A stretch of DNA of 36,639 bases from Bacteroidales bacterium (lineage in GTDB: Bacteria > Bacteroidota > Bacteroidia > Bacteroidales > P3), in NCBI GenBank assembly GCA_017618625.1, contig JAFZTV010000026.1, forward strand, positions 1 to 36,639, read 5' to 3'. Of this stretch, positions 32,394-36,639 are shown in pieces (within the stretch, counting starts at the first letter, position 1; each line of letters opens with the position of its first letter). The translations under genes and the position numbers were made by a program. The notes under the pieces were generated by a model. That model searched no databases, had not been told where the DNA came from, and worked only from the letters and a program-made list of their open reading frames with translations.

Positions 32394-33035
32394 ATGCTCT
32401 CAGTCAAACAGTTTTCGTTTAATCATTTCCAGACAAACTGCTATGTTCTCTGGGATGAAGATACAAAGGAGTGTTTCATTATAGACCCCACTCCCGAGAC
32501 TTCTGGCGAGGAGCAACGTTTGGCGTTGTTTATTGACCAGAACGGATTGAAGGTTACACGGATACTCCTCACGCACGCTCATATCGACCATATAGCTGGA
32601 TTGAAGTGGGCCTGTGAGAAATATCTCCTTCCTGTGACCACTCATGCGGATAGTATCAAATTGATACGTCAATCGGCGGCATACGCCGATATTATGGGCT
32701 TTGCCGCAAATGACTTTGGCGGACTTGAATACAACTATGTCAACGGTGGAGACAAACTGGCCATAGGGGCAGAATATGTCGAATGTCGCTATGTTCCTGG
32801 TCACTGTCCGGGCAGCATCTGCTACGTCACCGACAATCCCCAGATGGTGTTCACAGGAGACGCACTCTTTCGTGGCAGCATAGGACGTACCGACCTTCCC
32901 GGCGGCGACCACGATTTGCTGATGGACAAAATTCGCGCCGAGTTGCTTCCTCTACCCGACGACACCATAGTCCTCCCTGGTCACGGTGACTGCTCGTCTA
33001 TAGGAGATGAGAAAAACTGGAATCCCTTTCTGTAA
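32394..33035 (+). CDS. MBL-fold metallohydrolase (glyoxalase II-like)
   Basis: A 213-residue metallo-beta-lactamase-fold enzyme. Zinc-binding motifs in order: LTHAHIDHIAGLKWA (HxHxDH), the second His in VPGHCPGSICY, Asp in FTGDALFRGSIGRTDLPGGD, and the last His in VLPGHGDCSSIGDEKNWNPF. The GRTDLPGGD stretch and the ending NPFL are typical of small glyoxalase II-like proteins (YcbL group), which hydrolyse thioesters; the substrate here is not determined. Its stop and the ung ATG overlap by one base (TAATG), so the two are translationally coupled. Confidence 0.9.
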   Translation: MLSVKQFSFNHFQTNCYVLWDEDTKECFIIDPTPETSGEEQRLALFIDQNGLKVTRILLTHAHIDHIAGLKWACEKYLLPVTTHADSIKLIRQSAAYADIMGFAANDFGGLEYNYVNGGDKLAIGAEYVECRYVPGHCPGSICYVTDNPQMVFTGDALFRGSIGRTDLPGGDHDLLMDKIRAELLPLPDDTIVLPGHGDCSSIGDEKNWNPFL

Positions 33036-33718
33036 TGGCGGTAAACCCTAAAATAGAATCCTCATGGCTTGAAGTGCTGCGTCCGCAGTTCGAAGCCCCC
33101 TATTTCGCTCAGCTCAAAGAATTCCTCGTGGCCGAGCGCCAGCAATACGAATGCTACCCCACCGGCGGAAATATCTTCAACGCCTTCAACCTAACCCCTT
33201 TCGACAAGGTGAAAGCCGTCATCATCGGCCAAGACCCCTACCACGAACCCGGACAGGCCCACGGTCTCTGTTTCTCGGTGCGCGACGGCATCAGGGTGCC
33301 TCCCTCGCTAGTCAACATTATCAAGGAGATAAACAGCGACCTGGGTGTTGCCATATCGACCGAAAAAGGCGACCTTACGGGTTGGGCCGAGCAGGGTGTC
33401 CTGCTGCTCAACGCCACACTTACCGTACGAGCTCACCTCGCCGGTTCACATCAGGGCAAAGGCTGGGAACTCTTCACCGATGCAGCCATACGTGCCCTCT
33501 CCGAGCAGCGCAGCGGCTTGGTGTTTCTGCTTTGGGGCAGCTTTGCCATAGCTAAGTCTAAGATGATTGACCCCAGCCGCCATCTCATACTCACAGCCCC
33601 ACACCCCTCCCCATTGTCGGTCTATCGCGGCTTTTTCGGCTGCCGCCATTTCTCAAAAGCCAACGCCTACCTCCAGCAGCAGGGTCTGCAACCCATCGAC
33701 TGGACGGATATCAGATAG
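33035..33718 (+). CDS. ung: Uracil-DNA glycosylase (family 1)
   Basis: Removes uracil from DNA to begin base-excision repair. Family 1 motifs: VIIGQDPYHEPGQAHGLCFS (water-activating Asp in DPYH), VLLLNATLTVRAHLAGSH (Asn of the uracil pocket), VFLLWGSFAIAKSKMI and the minor-groove loop HPSPLSVYRGFFGCRHFSKA with catalytic His. 227 residues is the normal length. It starts inside the stop of the MBL-fold gene (one-base overlap) and ends two bases before the convergent TonB-dependent receptor gene's stop, with no room for a separate terminator. Confidence 0.97.
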   Translation: MAVNPKIESSWLEVLRPQFEAPYFAQLKEFLVAERQQYECYPTGGNIFNAFNLTPFDKVKAVIIGQDPYHEPGQAHGLCFSVRDGIRVPPSLVNIIKEINSDLGVAISTEKGDLTGWAEQGVLLLNATLTVRAHLAGSHQGKGWELFTDAAIRALSEQRSGLVFLLWGSFAIAKSKMIDPSRHLILTAPHPSPLSVYRGFFGCRHFSKANAYLQQQGLQPIDWTDIR

Positions 33719-33719
33719 T

Positions 33720-36053
33720 TTAATACGAGAACGTGATGCCGAAGCATGCCAGTATCGGCAGCTGGTTGACGCGCTTGAACGTGGTGCGGTCAAAGTAGAA
33801 TATGTTTTCGCGGCTATAGATGTTCGTCGCGCTCAGGTTCAAATCCAACTGGCAGCGTTTGCCCAGCGAGAACTTGCGCTTCACGCCGATGTCAAGTCTG
33901 TGGTAGGACGGCAGGCGACCTTTGTACAACTCGGCATAGTGCAGGTTAAACTCGCCGTTGGCATTGGTGTAGTCGGTGGTGATGCCCTCGGCGTTGAACA
34001 CTATGTTTTCGTATGCTCCCTGCGTCTGCGTGAATGGGAATCCGCTGCCGAAGTTCCAACGGGCGCTCAGCTCCCATTCGCGCTGTTTGCCCAGGGCGTA
34101 AGTGACCAGCAGGTTTATCGTGTGGCGGCGGTCATAGTGCGGATGGTATGTACCGTCACCCTCGTTGGTGCGCGTTACCCATCCCAGCGAGTAGGTGCCC
34201 CACACATACAGTCGTTCTATCTCGTATCTGACGCTGAAGTCCATTCCGTAGGCCATGCCCTTCTCATACACGAAGTCCGATGTCAGGTAGTCGGGTTTCT
34301 CGTAGGCCCCGCCGTCCTGGTAGGCTGCATCATGCTTGTCGAACATCTTGTTGTGGTTCATGTTCAGCAGCTGGCTGAAGTTCTTCAGGTAGCCTTCGAG
34401 GTTGAGCGAGAGGTGACGATTCAGGTCATATTCCACACCAAACACCACATGCTGCGCCTTCTGCAGGTAGCTGTCGTTCTCCTCGCCGTTGCGGCGACCG
34501 AGGTCGAGGCTGCTCTTGCCCGAGAGAAAACCCGAGAAAAGGTTCACGATGTCGTTGTCCGAGCGTGCGTCGAGCAGCATCTGGCTGTACAGTCCTCCCG
34601 CCAATTTGAAACGCAGGTGGTCGGTAGCGTTGTATTTCATCGCCAGGCGCGGCTCAGGGCTATGCTCCTGCTGCGACGTGTAGTAAATGTACCTGAAGCC
34701 CGGCTCTATGAGCAGCTTGTCGTTCACATTGCATTTGAACGTAATATAGCCCGAGATGTTGTTGGTATATTGCGTGCCCGGGTCTTTCGTGATGCCGTAC
34801 TGGTTCGTGAAGATATAGTCGGTGGCGTAGCCGTCGAACACGATACCAGCTTTAAGTTTGTGCTTGCCGAAGAAGTTGGTCACGTTCAAGCTGGCGTTGA
34901 ATCCGCTCACCCCGCTGCGCTTGGGCTTCTCCGTTGCATCCTCCATGTTGATTTTGTAGCTCGAGTACGCCACCGTTCCGTCCAGCAGCGCCGAGGTGCC
35001 GGTCACCAGCACGAAGTTCGTACCCACTCCCCAGTTGGTCCAATGATAGTCGGCTATCGACTGATACGCCGTCACCTTGTCGTCATAGCGGAAGCCGAAG
35101 ATGTTCCACTTCGACCCCGTGCCCGAGTTGAGGCTCATCTTCGCATACACGTCGAGGAAGTCGAACGGCAGTCCGCCCTTGATGTAAGGATATATCCACT
35201 TTGACGTCTTCGAGAGGTACGACCCCTTCGCCGCCACCAGGTAGGTCAGCGTCGATTTGTCTTTCTCGCCTTTCTCTTTCTTCAACGGGCCTTCGACAAT
35301 GAGGTTCGCCCCGAAGGTGTTGATGCTCACCTTTCCCGAGTGGCGTTTCTTGTTGCCGTCGCGGGTCGTGATGTCCATCACCGACGAAAGCCTTCCGCCA
35401 TATTCGGCTCCGAAGCCTCCGGTGTAGATGTCGGCGTTCAGTATCACGTCGGTCTCGAAGATGGAGTAGAGGCCGATGGAGTGGAAGGGGTTATAGACAA
35501 TCATGCCGTCAATCAGGCAGAGGTTCTGTATCATCGAGCCGCCGCGAATGTAGAGCTGTCCGCCCTGGTCACCCGTCGAGTTGACTCCAGGGAGCACCTG
35601 CAGGTATTGCGCTATGTCGGCCTGTCCGCCGATTGAGGGCATCTGCTGTATCTGAGTGGCCGTCACCTTCTCGACCGACACCTGAGTCTCCACCTTGCGC
35701 TCCTCCATGCGGTTGGAGGTAATCACCACGTCCTTGAGCAGTTGTGCGCTCTCTTTCAGTTTTATGTTGCGGTTCAGCACCTGTCCTTTCGTCAACGTAA
35801 CCTCCTCGCGGTAGTCGGCATAGCCCACATACCGTATCAGTATCGTGTATGTCCCGTCGGGTATCTTGTTTATCAGGAAGAAGCCGTTGATGTCGGTCGC
35901 TGTGGCATACTTCGTCCCTTCGAGCAGCACGTTGGCGAACGGTATGGCTTCGCCCGACTCGTCGTCATAGAGTACACCCTTGATGGTGCTCTGCCCCATG
36001 GCGGTTCCCGCAAGCATGAGTGAAAGAATAAAAAAGGAAAGTATGCGTCTCAT
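33720..36053 (-). CDS. TonB-dependent receptor with carboxypeptidase-regulatory-like N-terminal domain
   Basis: A 777-residue outer-membrane transporter. Signal peptide MRRILSFFILSLMLAGTAMG; CarboxypepD_reg-like beta-sandwich (about 22-105: TIKGVLYDDESGEAIPFANV, DINGFFLINKIPDGTYTILI); plug domain (about 110-230: VVITSNRMEERKVETQVSVE, LQVLPGVNSTGDQGGQLYIR, GGSMIQNLCLIDGMIVYNPF); then a 22-strand barrel ending FGITFSY with the terminal aromatic expected for BamA recognition. Plug features LPGVNSTGDQGGQLYIRGGS fit import of a large or metal-bound substrate across the outer membrane; the substrate is not identifiable and no SusD partner is adjacent. Transcribed toward ung. A 545-codon open frame on the opposite strand is a shadow of this gene. 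Confidence 0.93.
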   Translation of the reverse strand: MRRILSFFILSLMLAGTAMGQSTIKGVLYDDESGEAIPFANVLLEGTKYATATDINGFFLINKIPDGTYTILIRYVGYADYREEVTLTKGQVLNRNIKLKESAQLLKDVVITSNRMEERKVETQVSVEKVTATQIQQMPSIGGQADIAQYLQVLPGVNSTGDQGGQLYIRGGSMIQNLCLIDGMIVYNPFHSIGLYSIFETDVILNADIYTGGFGAEYGGRLSSVMDITTRDGNKKRHSGKVSINTFGANLIVEGPLKKEKGEKDKSTLTYLVAAKGSYLSKTSKWIYPYIKGGLPFDFLDVYAKMSLNSGTGSKWNIFGFRYDDKVTAYQSIADYHWTNWGVGTNFVLVTGTSALLDGTVAYSSYKINMEDATEKPKRSGVSGFNASLNVTNFFGKHKLKAGIVFDGYATDYIFTNQYGITKDPGTQYTNNISGYITFKCNVNDKLLIEPGFRYIYYTSQQEHSPEPRLAMKYNATDHLRFKLAGGLYSQMLLDARSDNDIVNLFSGFLSGKSSLDLGRRNGEENDSYLQKAQHVVFGVEYDLNRHLSLNLEGYLKNFSQLLNMNHNKMFDKHDAAYQDGGAYEKPDYLTSDFVYEKGMAYGMDFSVRYEIERLYVWGTYSLGWVTRTNEGDGTYHPHYDRRHTINLLVTYALGKQREWELSARWNFGSGFPFTQTQGAYENIVFNAEGITTDYTNANGEFNLHYAELYKGRLPSYHRLDIGVKRKFSLGKRCQLDLNLSATNIYSRENIFYFDRTTFKRVNQLPILACFGITFSY

Positions 36054-36104
36054 TGTATGATGTCTTGGTATGCTGTTTTTACTATGATTACTAACTGCTA
36101 CCTG

Positions 36105-36638
36105 CTAATGAATAATCTTGAACACCAGCTCCTTCAGCAGCTCTCCGTCGGTTACGGTGCCTGTGTTCCTCACGCCTTTCGACCGCACGTCGGCCTCGTG
36201 CAGGTAGCCTATGCATGCTGCCAGTTTAGGCAAAGTATATAGTCGTGCAGCTGCCTCGTAGTCCTTAACGAAATACGGGTTCACTCCCAGTGCCGATGCG
36301 GCTGCATATTGCGTCTTGTCCGCCAGTTGGTGGTATATCATCACCTTTAGCAGGAATTCGTACAGGTTTGCCACCACCCGCGCCATCGGTGCCGCCTTCG
36401 GGTTGTCTGAAAAATAGTTCACTATCTTGTTGCATCGCACCACATCCTTGCGTCCAATGGCGTTCTGCAACTCGTAGATGTTGTAGTCCTTACTCACCCC
36501 CACGTTGCGCTCAATCTCTGCGTCGGTGATTGCCTCTCCCTCTTTTACCGATACGAACAGTTTCTGCAGTTCGTTCGAAAGCTTCGATAGGTTGTTGCCC
36601 AACGCCTCGAATAGCAGCAGCGATGCCTTCTCCGTTAT
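36105..36638 (-). CDS. holA: DNA polymerase III subunit delta (5' truncated by window edge)
   Basis: The frame runs off the right edge of the window (open to base 36638), so only the C-terminal about 177 residues are present. Visible: ITEKASLLLFEALGNNLSKL, SNELQKLFVSVKEGEAITDA, IERNVGVSKDYNIYELQNAI, NYFSDNPKAAPMARVVANLY, EFLLKVMIYHQLADKTQYAA, ending ELLKELVFKIIH. This is the collar-domain half of the delta subunit, which opens the sliding clamp in the clamp-loader complex. The Leu-Gly-Asn-Asn-Leu-Ser-Lys-Leu-x-Asn-Glu-Leu segment is the family's best-conserved C-terminal stretch. Divergence is normal for Bacteroidota. Fifty-one bases separate it from the TonB-receptor start; they may be cotranscribed. 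Confidence 0.88.
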   Translation of the reverse strand: MTEKASLLLFEALGNNLSKLSNELQKLFVSVKEGEAITDAEIERNVGVSKDYNIYELQNAIGRKDVVRCNKIVNYFSDNPKAAPMARVVANLYEFLLKVMIYHQLADKTQYAAASALGVNPYFVKDYEAAARLYTLPKLAACIGYLHEADVRSKGVRNTGTVTDGELLKELVFKIIH

Positions 36639-36639
36639 C

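Noticed and set aside
33567..35204. A 545-codon open frame on the + strand, overlapping ung's 3' end and the TonB receptor gene.
   Set aside because: It is antisense to a clear TonB-dependent receptor, has no recognisable domain or start signal, and reflects the codon bias of the true gene.

Overview
The window looks like chromosome from a Bacteroidota (Bacteroidales) bacterium. The evidence is the gene families: two secreted proteins with type IX secretion (T9SS) C-terminal sorting domains, DUF4837 and DUF6089 family proteins, a TonB-dependent receptor with a carboxypeptidase-regulatory-like N-terminus, and promoters of the Bacteroidetes type (TTTG, about 19 bases, TAnnTTTG). No rRNA, tRNA, CRISPR array or intact transposase was found.

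Layout. 1-2556 is the 3' part of a large T9SS adhesin-like protein. 2668-9338 is an envelope-biogenesis block on the + strand: DUF4837 lipoprotein, DUF6089 barrel protein, uppS, bamA and two Skp/OmpH periplasmic chaperones. A terminator hairpin follows. 9400-15700 is an AT-rich accessory island. It holds several repeat families, a large concentric inverted repeat, remnants of what look like defence genes (a 35-codon AbiH-like N-terminus and a 64-codon fragment), a small membrane coiled-coil protein, and a Sau3AI/MutH-type restriction-modification pair. After that come a ClC chloride transporter with CBS domains (-), a secreted YD-repeat-like protein, an M28 peptidase fused to a beta-barrel-like tail, and a secreted protein made of three zinc-ribbon-like repeats (+).

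20942-25087 (-) is a six-gene operon: DRTGG, SpoIIAB-like ATPase, sensory-type [FeFe]-hydrogenase-like protein, DRTGG, PHP phosphoesterase and GHKL ATPase. Related sets normally lie beside the catalytic HydABC genes. Here the operon ends without them. It is followed (on the - strand, further right) by a secreted transglutaminase-fold protein whose nucleophile cysteine is serine. 27405-36638 holds a second T9SS adhesin-like protein, lysS, an MBL-fold hydrolase, ung, a TonB-dependent receptor (-) and the 3' part of holA (-).

Two patterns run through the whole window. First, many intergenic gaps contain short degenerate tandem repeats, each with its own unrelated sequence. Second, the + strand is G-rich from about 2.6 to 17.5 kb and C-rich from about 19 kb onward, whichever strand is coding. 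That is the direction expected when crossing a replication terminus, or the edge of an inversion.
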